In this document: positions 25,122 to 34,097 of the stretch, piece by piece
How positions within the stretch are numbered: the stretch's first letter is position 1
Layout: each line of letters begins with the position of its first letter
Assembly: GCA_009928665.1 (NCBI GenBank)
Contig: SACF01000040.1
Location: 1 to 40,421 of the forward strand
DNA: 40,421 nt
Reading direction: 5' to 3'
Source of the DNA: Alphaproteobacteria bacterium
GTDB taxonomy: Bacteria > Bacteroidota > Bacteroidia > Bacteroidales > FEN-979
Made by a program: the position numbers and the translations under genes
The notes under the pieces: generated by a model
What the model saw: only the letters and a program-made list of their open reading frames with translations
What the model was told of the DNA's origin: nothing
Database searches by the model: none

Positions 25122-26834
25122 TCAGGAAAGGTACTTGCCGACAATTGGCATCCGGCGCCCCATACCAAATGCTTTGGGCGAAACCCGGAGAATGGGAGGG
25201 GTTTGGTACCGCTTGTACTCATTGACGTTGACCATCTGTAAAACGCGTCGGACCACAGACTCATCGAAACCCAGAGCGATCAGTTCTTCAGGGCCCTTTC
25301 GTTTTTCTATGTATAAAAACAGGATTTCATCGAGCAAACCATATTCGGGCAAAGAATCGGAATCTTTCTGACCTGGTCGCAATTCAGCAGAAGGTGGTTT
25401 CGAAATGGTATTCAACGGGATAACCTCCGAATCCCTGTTAAGGTAAGATGCAAGTTGATAGATCTGGGTCTTGTAAATATCCCCAAGCACCGACAATCCT
25501 CCGCACATATCGCCGTAAAGGGTTCCATACCCTACCGCGGCTTCACTTTTATTGGAGGTGTTCAACAGAATGTAACCGAATTTGTTCGAAAGCGCCATCA
25601 GGATGACAGCCCGGATCCGGGCCTGAATGTTTTCTTCGGTCAGGTTGAATGGTAGTCCCTTGAATTGTTCCTTTAAAGTACTTTCCATGGCTTGATATGC
25701 CTGAATAATCGGAATTATTTCGTAAGGAACACCCAAATTTTCCGCAGATTTTTGGGCATCGGAAACACTGTGTTCCGATGAAAACTGAGAGGGTAATAAA
25801 ATGGCTTTTACATTTCCGGGTCCCAATGCGCTGGATGCAAGAACCAGCGTGACCGCTGAATCGATCCCCCCCGATAAGCCGAGAATGGCCCGGGTAAAAC
25901 CCATTTTGCAGAAATAATCCCGAATACCCATGACCAGGGCATCATGGATCAGGGGAATCACCTTTGCGGAGAATGTGGGGTGAACCGGCAAGGGGTATTG
26001 GTTATTTGATGAACCGGTCGATGCAGATGGACCCTGCAGGGGAGTGACCCCGGCCAGTGGCGGTCGCTCAGAAAGGGTGACAAAATCAACCAGGAGACGA
26101 TCTTCCTCAAAGCTTTTCAGTTGATAGATAGTACTCCCGGTCCGGTCGAGAACCATGGAACTCCCGTCGAAGAGAAGTTCGGTTTGCCCACCAACATGGT
26201 TGACATAGAAAACAGGAACCTTATAACGAAGGGCATTCTTACAGAGAACCTCCCGCCTTAATTCAGGTTGGTTGTAATGAAAAGGGGAGGCGGCAATATT
26301 GATAATCGCATCCGGAGCCTGCCCGATCAGTTCATCCATGGGATTTGAGATATAAAGGGGATCCTCGACCACATTCCATAAATCCTCACAAATGGTCAGT
26401 GCAAAAGAGAATTCTTTATAATTGATAACGCGTAACGAAGTATGGTTGGGCTCAAAATACCGGTATTCGTCGAACACATCATAATTCGGCAGGAGTGTCT
26501 TGTGCGCCATGGATTGAATTTTACCTTCTGCCAGGAAAAATGCGGTGTTAAACAACGGCTTTCCTTTTTCGGCTTTATTTACAGAGGGGGCCCCCACGAT
26601 CGCTGCAATACCGACACACGATTTGGCAATCCGCTGAACTGCATTTTCCGCCCGGTTTATAAAGTCATCAAACTCCAGAAAATCACGGGGTGGATACCCG
26701 CATACCGATAACTCTGCAAAAATGACAAGATCGGCATGCTCCGATTGTGCCCACCGGATGGCATCACAAATCCGGGAAATGTTCAGTTCAAAATCGCCGA
26801 TATGATAATTTAATTGTGCCAGCGCTATTTTCAT
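25122..26834 (-). CDS. nadE: Glutamine-dependent NAD(+) synthase
   Basis: NadE converts deamido-NAD to NAD using ATP and ammonia from glutamine, the last step of NAD synthesis. The 570-residue protein fuses a nitrilase-type glutaminase domain to a synthetase domain. The glutaminase triad is Glu41 in FAELSVCGYPP, Lys112 in AHKTLLPNYDVF and Cys149 in TICEDLW. The synthetase P-loop is LGLSGGIDSAVTL (321-326). The longest frame reaches 26876, but the ATG at 26834 (MKIALAQLNYHIGD) gives the exact family N-terminus and avoids overlapping the upstream barrel gene. It lies 10 bases after that gene and is probably co-transcribed with it. Confidence 0.96.
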   Translation of the reverse strand: MKIALAQLNYHIGDFELNISRICDAIRWAQSEHADLVIFAELSVCGYPPRDFLEFDDFINRAENAVQRIAKSCVGIAAIVGAPSVNKAEKGKPLFNTAFFLAEGKIQSMAHKTLLPNYDVFDEYRYFEPNHTSLRVINYKEFSFALTICEDLWNVVEDPLYISNPMDELIGQAPDAIINIAASPFHYNQPELRREVLCKNALRYKVPVFYVNHVGGQTELLFDGSSMVLDRTGSTIYQLKSFEEDRLLVDFVTLSERPPLAGVTPLQGPSASTGSSNNQYPLPVHPTFSAKVIPLIHDALVMGIRDYFCKMGFTRAILGLSGGIDSAVTLVLASSALGPGNVKAILLPSQFSSEHSVSDAQKSAENLGVPYEIIPIIQAYQAMESTLKEQFKGLPFNLTEENIQARIRAVILMALSNKFGYILLNTSNKSEAAVGYGTLYGDMCGGLSVLGDIYKTQIYQLASYLNRDSEVIPLNTISKPPSAELRPGQKDSDSLPEYGLLDEILFLYIEKRKGPEELIALGFDESVVRRVLQMVNVNEYKRYQTPPILRVSPKAFGMGRRMPIVGKYLS

Positions 26835-26844
26835 GCTGTTTTTT

Positions 26845-27609
26845 TTAGAACAGAACTCCCAGATTGAGCTCGACATAATTGAACATGCTTTTCTCGTTGC
26901 TTTTCGACAGGCTGTTTACACCGGTCAATATATTATTCAGACTGTTCGAATAATTCATTCCGAAAAACAGCATGGTCGATTTATCGAGGTGAAATTGACT
27001 TCCAATACCAACAAGGATCGATTCGCGGATAAGTGTTGTACCGGAATCATAGTCATATTTTTGGTCCAGGGGCTCGCCTGAATCGGGTTCGAAATGTTCT
27101 TTTACAGTTGCTTTTACACGGAATCCTGTCCCTAAGCCTACTTGGCCAAAAAAGGAAAACCGGCCGAATTTCCGGGTACTCATTTTGATCATCACCGGGA
27201 TTTCCAGATAGAGAAAATTATACTTCCGCGAAACCTGTCCGTTTACGACCGTATCGTCATGGACCAGCCGGCTGTCGCGGTAACTCAATTTTCCATTTAA
27301 AAATATGAAATTAAACCCGGTTGAAATGGCATACTGGTCGGCAAAATAAATGTCACCCACCAAACCGATGGTGGTTCCCAGCCTGACCCCATCACTGCTG
27401 TAATCTTTTGTACTTGGATTCATCCAGGCAAGGTTGGGAGCTATTTTTAATCCCAGTTTCAACGGAACCCGGGAGTTATTTCTTCCTGAAGGATTTTCCT
27501 GGTTGATACCTGGGTCATAAGATCCGATTTGTGCATAGGCCGGTTGCTGTAAGGAGAAAAGTGTTGTAAGAAAAATGGCCTGAAGAAGGATTATTTGATA
27601 TATTTTCAT
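26845..27609 (-). CDS. Outer-membrane beta-barrel protein, PorT-like
   Basis: This 254-residue secreted protein has a signal peptide (LLQAIFLTTLFSLQQPAYAQ, cut after about residue 27). A barrel domain of the PorT/OmpA-like type follows: PLKLGLKIAPNLAWM, GLVGDIYFADQYAISTGFNF and LYLEIPVMIKM, the last being the conserved 'lEiPv-l' strand of this group. It ends NYVELNLGVLF, with a terminal Phe as in barrel proteins. The ligand or partner is unknown, and it is not close enough by eye to call it the secretion component PorT. It is the first gene of a probable unit with nadE, which is 10 bases downstream. Confidence 0.84.
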   Translation of the reverse strand: MKIYQIILLQAIFLTTLFSLQQPAYAQIGSYDPGINQENPSGRNNSRVPLKLGLKIAPNLAWMNPSTKDYSSDGVRLGTTIGLVGDIYFADQYAISTGFNFIFLNGKLSYRDSRLVHDDTVVNGQVSRKYNFLYLEIPVMIKMSTRKFGRFSFFGQVGLGTGFRVKATVKEHFEPDSGEPLDQKYDYDSGTTLIRESILVGIGSQFHLDKSTMLFFGMNYSNSLNNILTGVNSLSKSNEKSMFNYVELNLGVLF

Positions 27610-27808
27610 GTTCGGTATAATGTTTTTTGATTTTGTATATTATTAATTTATATAATTAATATTCAATAAATTAAGGATTAAAGAGCCACAGGTCGTTTGG
27701 TTGTAAAATATGCAGGTAAAATTACGTATTAATAACCCCGGTACTAAGTAAATTCCCTGTTTTTACTAAAAAATAATCAGTGCACGGTGGCGTTATCCAT
27801 TGGGTAAA

Positions 27809-28837
27809 ATGAATTACATGACAAGTAGAAAAATTTTTTGGTGGATTTCGGCTTTCAGTTTATTTGCCTGGATCTCTCTTGGCAGTTGTTCCGGTAAGAG
27901 AAACCGGTTGAAGGTGGATATCACCCATGTCAGGATCCCTGAGGTAGTCATCCACCGGTACGACCTGGATCTGTTTAAGGTAGATATCCGGGATCTGCAG
28001 TCAGGTCTTGAAAGGTTGCGGCCGGATTTCCGTTTTTTTCTGGAAACGGACTTGTCGGATCCTAAAAATCTTTCCGAAATGAAGTCCTATCTCTTGAACC
28101 CGAGAAATATAGAATTCCATGCTGCCGTTGCACGAAAATACAGGGATGTTGGCATTCTCGAGTCAGAACTGACCGGTGCGCTCCGTCATTATCGCTATTA
28201 TTTCCCGGGAAGCAGGATCCCCCGGGTTTATGCCTATATCTCCGGGGGAACATACAATTTACCGGTTCAGATGGCCGACAGTGTTATGCTGATCGGGCTG
28301 GATAATTACCTGGGTAAGGAGTTTAAACCTTATGTTGCCGATGGATTGCCGGCATACCGCGTGGAGCGGATGAATTCCGACAGGGTGGTACCTGACTGCA
28401 TGCGGGCCCTGATCAACAGCGTCCGACCCGGCCAGTTGCCAGGGAATAATCTCCTTGAACAGATGATCGAAGCTGGCAAGGGTGTTTATTTTCTGGAGGC
28501 TTTGATCCCCGGTCACCCGGCTCATCTGATTATCGGGTATACGGAAAAGCAGGAAGCCTGGATTGAAAAAAATGAAGCTTACGTCTGGGCCGCCATCATC
28601 GATAACAGACTGCTTTTTTCGACCGACGGTGCGATCATCCGGGCTTTTATGTCCGACGGACCCTTTACTGCTGAGTTTTCCAAGGAATCTCCTCCCCGCC
28701 TTGGTGAATGGATCGGTTGGCAGATTGTAAGGAAATTTATGACCAACAATCCGGATGAGACATTAAGAGAACTGCTGTCGGAAAATGATTTTCAGAAAAT
28801 TCTAAACGGGTCCGGGTATAAACCGGAAAAACCCTGA
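27809..28837 (+). CDS. gldB: Gliding-motility lipoprotein GldB family
   Basis: This 342-residue lipoprotein has a lipoprotein signal (AFSLFAWISLGSC, lipobox LGSC, Cys near residue 27). The GldB body contains HRYDLDLFKVDIRDL, YYFPGSRIPRVYAYISGG, MLIGLDNYLG and WIGWQIVRKFM, all usual for the family. GldB was defined in Flavobacterium gliding, but homologues occur widely in non-gliding Bacteroidota, so motility should not be inferred. The ATG at 27809 was chosen; a TTG at 27800 and an ATG at 27818 are alternatives. It is divergent from the PorT-like/nadE unit across a 199-base AT-rich gap in which I found no clear promoter. Confidence 0.9.
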   Translation: MNYMTSRKIFWWISAFSLFAWISLGSCSGKRNRLKVDITHVRIPEVVIHRYDLDLFKVDIRDLQSGLERLRPDFRFFLETDLSDPKNLSEMKSYLLNPRNIEFHAAVARKYRDVGILESELTGALRHYRYYFPGSRIPRVYAYISGGTYNLPVQMADSVMLIGLDNYLGKEFKPYVADGLPAYRVERMNSDRVVPDCMRALINSVRPGQLPGNNLLEQMIEAGKGVYFLEALIPGHPAHLIIGYTEKQEAWIEKNEAYVWAAIIDNRLLFSTDGAIIRAFMSDGPFTAEFSKESPPRLGEWIGWQIVRKFMTNNPDETLRELLSENDFQKILNGSGYKPEKP

Positions 28838-28951
28838 GCAAATCATATCCGTAGTAACAGCCTGATCTTACCCGCATCTTTTTGTTAATAACTTCCTGAC
28901 CTGGACGGTTCACCTTTTCGAATCGCGGCTGATAAACCGTAAACAGGGAAT

Positions 28952-30496
28952 ATGCTTGTAAAAACTTTCGGGAGCGCTGTTGCGGGAATCCGGGCGTTTA
29001 CCGTCACCGTTGAGGTTTACATGGATCAGGGAATCCAGTTTTTCATGGTTGGCTTACCGGATAATGCGGTGAAAGAGAGCCATCACCGGATTGAATCGGC
29101 GTTAAGGACCAATGGGTACAGGATTCCCGGCAAGAAGATCATCATCAACATGGCTCCTGCGGATATCCGTAAGGAAGGATCGGCCTACGATCTAACCCTG
29201 GCAGTGGGGATTCTGGGGGCAAATAAGGTAATCAGAACGGATAATCTGGCTGAATATGTCATCATGGGGGAATTGTCGCTCGACGGAGGCCTTGTTCCGA
29301 TCCGGGGAGCCTTGCCCATCGCGATTGAAGCACGAAAGAACGGTTTCAAGGGAATATTGTTGCCCCTTCAGAATGCCAGAGAGGCGGCGATCGTGAAAGG
29401 GATCCGGGTTTACGGCATGCCGGGGATCAGGGAAGTGATTGGTTTTTTGAACGGCGACCTCAGGATCGATCCTGTTGTTATCGATGGGAAGGAAGCTTTT
29501 TTGCAGGAAAATGGTTTTGACGACTTTGATTTCGCCGATGTACGCGGCCAGGAGAACATTAAAAGAGCCCTTGAAATAGCTGCGGCAGGAGGGCACAATG
29601 TTCTCTTGATCGGTCCGCCGGGTTCAGGAAAGACGATGATGGCTAAAAGAATTCCTTCCATCCTGCCACCGTTGAACCTTATGGAAGCGCTTGAAACCAC
29701 GAAAATACACTCAGTGGCGGGAAAGCTGGCGACCGGGCAGTCGCTGATAGTTCGCCGACCCTTCAGGATGCCCCATCACACGGTTTCCGATATTGCCTTG
29801 ATCGGAGGAGGTACGATACCGCATCCCGGGGAGGTATCGATGGCACACAACGGTGTGTTGTTCCTCGATGAATTGCCCGAATTCAAACGATCGGTGCTGG
29901 AGGTCCTCCGCCAACCGATGGAAGACCGCATGGTGACCATTTCGAGGGCTAAAATGACCCTGGAGTATCCGGCCGGTTTCATGCTGGTTGCTGCAATGAA
30001 TCCTTGTCCTTGTGGTTTTTACTCGCATCCCACGATAACCTGTCAGTGTTCACCGGCCGAAATACAGCGATATATCAACAGAATATCGGGTCCGCTTTTC
30101 GACCGTATCGATATTCATATTGAGGTACAACCGGTTGACTATCGGCAACTGAGCGCCCGGCGCCAGTCGGAATCAAGCGCCGAGATCCGGAAACGTGTGA
30201 TCGGCGCAAAATCGATCCAGGAGAAAAGGTTCAGCGCGATGGAAAGCATTTACTGCAATGCCCAGATCCCGTCGGGAAAACTGAGGGAGCTATGCAGGAT
30301 CAATGAAACCGGGGATCTCCTTCTTAAAACAGCCATGGAAAAGCTTGGGCTTTCGGCAAGGGCTTACGACCGGATACTGAAAGTGGCAAGGACTGTTGCC
30401 GACCTGGAGAATTCGGGAGATATCAGGATCGAACATCTTGCCGAAGCCATTCAGTACAGGTCGCTCGACCGGCTGAACTGGAGCGAGAAAAACTGA
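28952..30496 (+). CDS. YifB/ComM-family Mg-chelatase-like AAA+ ATPase
   Basis: This 514-residue protein has an N-terminal LonC-like region (VKTFGSAVAGIRAFTVTVEV, GLPDNAVKESHHRI), then a Mg-chelatase-type AAA+ domain. Walker A GPPGSGKTMMAKR lies near residue 227 and Walker B is in VLFLDELPEF, with the family signature PCPCGFYSHPTITCQCSP, whose cysteines may bind zinc. A C-terminal Mg-chelatase domain ends KVARTVADLENSGDIRIEHL. ComM in naturally competent bacteria is a helicase promoting branch migration during transformation. Whether this organism is competent is unknown. It ends 5 bases from the convergent UbiA gene. Confidence 0.94.
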   Translation: MLVKTFGSAVAGIRAFTVTVEVYMDQGIQFFMVGLPDNAVKESHHRIESALRTNGYRIPGKKIIINMAPADIRKEGSAYDLTLAVGILGANKVIRTDNLAEYVIMGELSLDGGLVPIRGALPIAIEARKNGFKGILLPLQNAREAAIVKGIRVYGMPGIREVIGFLNGDLRIDPVVIDGKEAFLQENGFDDFDFADVRGQENIKRALEIAAAGGHNVLLIGPPGSGKTMMAKRIPSILPPLNLMEALETTKIHSVAGKLATGQSLIVRRPFRMPHHTVSDIALIGGGTIPHPGEVSMAHNGVLFLDELPEFKRSVLEVLRQPMEDRMVTISRAKMTLEYPAGFMLVAAMNPCPCGFYSHPTITCQCSPAEIQRYINRISGPLFDRIDIHIEVQPVDYRQLSARRQSESSAEIRKRVIGAKSIQEKRFSAMESIYCNAQIPSGKLRELCRINETGDLLLKTAMEKLGLSARAYDRILKVARTVADLENSGDIRIEHLAEAIQYRSLDRLNWSEKN

Positions 30497-30501
30497 TATG
30501 T

Positions 30502-31383
30502 TCAGCCACCAAACCGGTTCAGAAAAAGATCGAGGATCACAAAAACCGCGTACAACACGGAAGCGGTACCGTTCAGGGTTGCAAAAGCCAGGTTAACCCT
30601 CGAAATATCAGTGGGTTTTACAATGGCATGTTCATATGTAAGAAGGAGGGAGAAGATAAGGGCCCCGATCCAGTAAAATTGATGAAATCCACCTTGAAAT
30701 CCGGTTAAAACGATAATTGCAATGGCGCAGACATGGAATAACGCAGAGATAACCAATGCCTTCCGTTTGCCAACCCGGGCAGGAAATGATTTAAGATGTT
30801 CTTTTTTATCGAATTCTTCATCCTGTAACGCATAAAGGATATCAAAACCGGTGACCCAGAAAATGACGATCAGTGAAAAAAGTACGGGCAACAGAGAAAA
30901 ATGGCCCATAACGGCCAGATAGGCTCCGATTGGAGCAAGGGAAAGGCTCAAACCAAGAACGACATGGGAAAGGTGGGTAAACCGTTTGGTCAGACTGTAG
31001 CCCAGGACGACCACCAATGCAACCGGGGAGAGGATAAAGCAGGTCAGATTCAGGAACCAGGTGGTAGCCATAAATAAAAGTGCATTAACAAGAACGAACA
31101 GCAGCGCGGCCCATGGTTGTATCACCCGGGATGGGATTTCACGCTGTGCGGTCCTGGGGTTTTTCCCGTCGATGATTCGATCGGCGTACCGGTTGAATCC
31201 CATAGCAGCATTGCGGGCGAAAAGGACACAAAGCAGTATCAAAAGAAGAATCCACCAGTTGATCTGTCCGTTCATCTCTTTTGCGCCAAGGGAAAATCCG
31301 ATCAGGGCAAAGGGGAGTGAAAATATAGTATGGTTGATTTTTACCAGTGAAAAATAATCGGCAATCCGGAAACGAGAAGCCAT
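30502..31383 (-). CDS. UbiA-family prenyltransferase, MqnP-like (futalosine menaquinone pathway)
   Basis: This 293-residue integral membrane prenyltransferase has about eight hydrophobic helices. The first Asp-rich motif is NRYADRIIDGKNPRTAQRE and the second is DILYALQDEEFDKKE, both binding prenyl diphosphate through Mg ions. The N-terminus DYFSLVKINHTIFSLPFAL is characteristic of the UbiA/MqnP group. MqnP prenylates dihydroxynaphthoate-type intermediates in the futalosine pathway, while a 4-hydroxybenzoate substrate (ubiquinone) is unlikely in an anaerobic-type Bacteroidota. This assignment follows phylum and motif resemblance only. The ATG at 31383 is 21 bases past its own -7 box. Confidence 0.88.
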   Translation of the reverse strand: MASRFRIADYFSLVKINHTIFSLPFALIGFSLGAKEMNGQINWWILLLILLCVLFARNAAMGFNRYADRIIDGKNPRTAQREIPSRVIQPWAALLFVLVNALLFMATTWFLNLTCFILSPVALVVVLGYSLTKRFTHLSHVVLGLSLSLAPIGAYLAVMGHFSLLPVLFSLIVIFWVTGFDILYALQDEEFDKKEHLKSFPARVGKRKALVISALFHVCAIAIIVLTGFQGGFHQFYWIGALIFSLLLTYEHAIVKPTDISRVNLAFATLNGTASVLYAVFVILDLFLNRFGG

Positions 31384-31403
31384 CAGGTACCTTATTTTTC
31401 CTG

Positions 31404-31411
31404 CAAAATTA
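31404..31411 (-). promoter_or_regulatory. -7 box for the UbiA-family gene
   Basis: The minus strand reads TAATTTTG, a perfect TAnnTTTG match, 21 bases before the start codon at 31383. No clear -33 element was found. Confidence 0.42.
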
Positions 31412-31447
31412 ATAATTTGTAACTATTTGGCCGGATGATCGTCCAAC

Positions 31448-31477
31448 TTGCAATTCCGGGGATTTAAGCTAATTTTG
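31448..31477 (+). promoter_or_regulatory. Bacteroidota-type promoter for the 31496-36153 operon
   Basis: TTG at 31448-31450, exactly 19 bases of spacer, then TAATTTTG at 31470-31477. This is the best full match to the Bacteroidota promoter in the window, 19 bases before the ATG at 31496. Confidence 0.6.
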
Positions 31478-31495
31478 TAGTTTTATTCCGCAAAT

Positions 31496-32290
31496 ATGAG
31501 CAGGAGGTTTGAAGCTGTTGTTGGGTACCTTCAATATGTTAGCCTGACCCAGTCAAAATTCCACATACATTCCCCGTTTGTTTTCGACTTTTATGCAAAC
31601 GTCCTCATGAATGCCGGGACTCGGAGTCATTACAGGGTGATCGACCGGATCAGAAAAGAACTGGAAACGGTTCCACGGTATATCAAACGGAAAGATTTTG
31701 GAAGCAAGGAAAAAGATTTTCCAAGCGACCAACGATTTGTCCGGGTCCGTGATGTAGCCGTCCGGACATCGGTCAACCGGAAAAAAGGTGAATTTCTGTT
31801 CAGACTGATCAGGCGGTATCACCTCGAAAACATCCTGGAATTGGGAACTTCGCTTGGCATTAGCACCATTTACCTGGGTCTGGCAGCACCGGCAGGAAAG
31901 ATCATAACGCTTGAAGGTTGTATCGATTCTGCAAATCTGGCGACTGAGAACTTTGAGAAAGCCGGATTAGATCACATCCGGGTGATAACAGGTACGTTTG
32001 AAGAAAAGCTGGCGGAAGCATTTACCCTGATGCCGGAACCGGATTTGATTTTTATTGACGGAAATCACCGGAAGGTTCCGACTTTAGTATATTTTGAAGC
32101 ATGTTTACAACATATCCGGCCCGATACCGTTTTGGTTCTCGACGATATTTACTGGTCGGCAGAAATGCAACAGGCCTGGAAGTTAATTTGCAACCATCCC
32201 CGGGTGAAAGTAACCATTAACCTGTATCAAATGGGGGTTGTATTTTTTAAAGAAGAATTAAGCAAAGAAAATTTTATTCTCCATTTTTAA
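31496..32290 (+). CDS. Class I SAM-dependent O-methyltransferase-like protein
   Basis: This 264-residue methyltransferase has an N-terminal helical region (TQSKFHIHSPFVFDFYANVL) seen in many Bacteroidota homologues. A Rossmann methyltransferase domain follows from about residue 98: motif I ILELGTSLGISTIYLG, the acidic ribose contact in TLEGC, and DLIFIDGNHRKVP and VLVLDDIYWS near motifs IV to VI. This arrangement is that of the catechol/caffeoyl-CoA O-methyltransferase group (Methyltransf_24-like), with metal-binding Asp residues in FIDGNH and LDDIYW. The substrate is unknown. It is the first gene after a strong promoter match and ends 11 bases before the ABC ATPase. Confidence 0.87.
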   Translation: MSRRFEAVVGYLQYVSLTQSKFHIHSPFVFDFYANVLMNAGTRSHYRVIDRIRKELETVPRYIKRKDFGSKEKDFPSDQRFVRVRDVAVRTSVNRKKGEFLFRLIRRYHLENILELGTSLGISTIYLGLAAPAGKIITLEGCIDSANLATENFEKAGLDHIRVITGTFEEKLAEAFTLMPEPDLIFIDGNHRKVPTLVYFEACLQHIRPDTVLVLDDIYWSAEMQQAWKLICNHPRVKVTINLYQMGVVFFKEELSKENFILHF

Positions 32291-32301
32291 TAATACTATC
32301 C

Positions 32302-33036
32302 ATGGCAACAGAAGTCATCCGGCTCGACCGGATTGTAAAAAACTACAAAATCGGAACGATTATCGTGGAAGCCCTCAGGTCGGTCTCATTGGTTGTACAT
32401 ACAAATGAATTTGTCGCGCTGATGGGACCCTCAGGATCAGGGAAATCCACCCTGATGAATATCCTCGGCTGTTTGGATACCCCGACGAGCGGAAGTTACT
32501 TTCTGAACGATGAGGATGTCAGTAAAATGGACGATAATTCCCTGGCTGAAATAAGGAACCGCAAGATCGGATTCGTGTTTCAGACTTTTAATCTCCTTCC
32601 AAGGTCAACGGCGCTTGAGAATGTTATGTTGCCCTTGATTTATGCTGGAGTTGGCAAAGGACGACGCCTTGAACTGGCTCAAAAAACCCTGGAAGAGGTT
32701 AACCTGGGTGATCGAATGGCACATAAGCCCAATGAATTATCAGGTGGTCAGCGGCAACGTGTAGCCATTGCCCGGGCCCTGGTAAACCATCCTTCCATTA
32801 TCCTGGCTGATGAACCTACCGGGAATCTTGATTCGAAAACCTCCATTGAAATTCTCGGACTTCTTGAAGAGATCCATAAAATGGGCAATACCGTCATCAT
32901 CGTCACCCATGAAGAGGATATTGCACAGCATGCACACCGGATCATCCGGCTGATGGACGGAAAAATAAGCAGTGACGAGACCAACAAACATATTAAAACC
33001 ATTGCCGATTACCATTTCAACGGTGTAGCTGTCTGA
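32302..33036 (+). CDS. ABC transporter ATP-binding protein, LolD/MacB/FtsE type
   Basis: This 244-residue ATPase subunit has Walker A MGPSGSGKSTLMNILGCLD, the Q-loop in VFQTFNLLPRST, the signature LSGGQRQRVAIARALV, Walker B SIILADEPTGNLD and the switch His in IIVTHEEDI. 'GCLDTPTSG' and 'NLLPRSTALENVMLPLIYAG' place it with the MacB/LolD class, which couples to MacB-fold permeases in lipoprotein sorting or toxin/peptide export. No permease is in the window, so its partner must be elsewhere. The C-terminal tail of about 25 residues (SDETNKHIKTIADYHFNGVA) is not typical of the core fold. It lies between the methyltransferase and a sugar kinase. Confidence 0.93.
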   Translation: MATEVIRLDRIVKNYKIGTIIVEALRSVSLVVHTNEFVALMGPSGSGKSTLMNILGCLDTPTSGSYFLNDEDVSKMDDNSLAEIRNRKIGFVFQTFNLLPRSTALENVMLPLIYAGVGKGRRLELAQKTLEEVNLGDRMAHKPNELSGGQRQRVAIARALVNHPSIILADEPTGNLDSKTSIEILGLLEEIHKMGNTVIIVTHEEDIAQHAHRIIRLMDGKISSDETNKHIKTIADYHFNGVAV

Positions 33037-33045
33037 CGAATTTGG

Positions 33046-33053
33046 TATCTTCG
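33046..33053 (+). promoter_or_regulatory. -7-like box upstream of the HldA-type kinase
   Basis: TATCTTCG followed by CA is one base from TAnnTTTG and has the common 'TCGCA' continuation of Bacteroidota start regions. It lies 17 bases before the ATG at 33070. No -33 TTG was found. It may be an internal promoter in the operon. Confidence 0.3.
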
Positions 33054-33069
33054 CAAAAAATTTCCCTTC

Positions 33070-34077
33070 ATGCAATCCGGGTCCAGGTACAAGAAACTCT
33101 TTTCCTCCTTTAACAAACTGAACATCATGATCATCGGTGATGTCATGGTTGATTCTTACCTGTGGGGTAAAGTGGAACGAATCTCTCCTGAAGCGCCTAT
33201 TCCTATTGTTTCCCTGAAAAAAAGGGAGAACCGGATGGGAGGCGCTGCGAATGTGGCGATGAATATCCGTTCTCTGGGAGCGAACCCGATTCTTTGTTCC
33301 GTCATTGGCGTCGATGAAAAAGGAGATCAGTTCCTCGATTTAATGAAAAAGGAAAAGATGTCGGATGCAGGTATCATCCGCAGTGTTCGCAGAATCACCA
33401 CGACCAAATTCAGGATTTTTGGAAATTCATATCAGATGTTGCGGGTGGATGAAGAGGTGGATCATGACCTGGTTGAAGGCGACTACCTGACCATGGTCAG
33501 GGTTATCGATCATTTGCTGAAAACCCGGAAAATCGATTGCATTATCTTTCAGGATTATGATAAAGGGGTGATCACACCGAAACTCATCAACCATGTTGTG
33601 AACAGTGCAGCAGAATATAAAATTCCTGTTACCGTCGATCCTAAACGAAAGAATTTCATTCATTATAAAGATGTTACGCTGTTCAAGCCCAACCTGAAAG
33701 AACTGAAAGACGGGATGAATATGGATGCAGATCCGGGAGAACTGCTGGTCCTGAAGGAGGCGACCCGCCGATTGCAGGAACAACTGAACTGCCGGTACGT
33801 TCTTACTACCATGTCGGAAAAAGGGGTGATGATCAGTTTACGGGAAGAAAATGAGCACAGTGAGATTATGGTTCCTGCCCATCCCCGGCTTATCTCCGAT
33901 GTATCGGGAGCCGGTGACACCGTAATCAGTGTCGCTTCACTTTGCCTCGCACTTCAGGCTTCACCTGACGAAATCGCCAATATCTCAAATTTGGCAGGTG
34001 GACTGGTCTGCGAAGAGGTAGGCGTAGTTCCGATTAACAAGGAAAAGCTTTTGCGGGAGCTTATCAATTTGCTCTGA
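33070..34077 (+). CDS. PfkB-family kinase, RfaE1/HldA type (heptose-7-phosphate kinase)
   Basis: This 335-residue ribokinase-fold enzyme has IMIIGDVMVDSYLWGKVERI near the start, SPEAPIPIVSLKKRENRMGG and GAANVAMNIRSLGA, features of the first domain of RfaE/HldE. The C-terminal anion-hole/catalytic motif is SGAGDT, with the base Asp283. HldA phosphorylates D-glycero-D-manno-heptose 7-phosphate at C1 on the way to ADP-heptose for lipopolysaccharide. The cytidylyltransferase-type second domain of HldE is absent, so that step must be a separate protein. Assignment to heptose versus another sugar is from family likeness. It sits in the envelope-like operon. Confidence 0.86.
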   Translation: MQSGSRYKKLFSSFNKLNIMIIGDVMVDSYLWGKVERISPEAPIPIVSLKKRENRMGGAANVAMNIRSLGANPILCSVIGVDEKGDQFLDLMKKEKMSDAGIIRSVRRITTTKFRIFGNSYQMLRVDEEVDHDLVEGDYLTMVRVIDHLLKTRKIDCIIFQDYDKGVITPKLINHVVNSAAEYKIPVTVDPKRKNFIHYKDVTLFKPNLKELKDGMNMDADPGELLVLKEATRRLQEQLNCRYVLTTMSEKGVMISLREENEHSEIMVPAHPRLISDVSGAGDTVISVASLCLALQASPDEIANISNLAGGLVCEEVGVVPINKEKLLRELINLL

Positions 34078-34097
34078 ATTCAATTTTCCGGATCCGC

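Noticed and set aside
27610..27808. Promoters in the gap between the PorT-like gene and gldB
   Set aside because: Very AT-rich, but no TAnnTTTG box with sensible position on either strand; many chance TA-rich matches.
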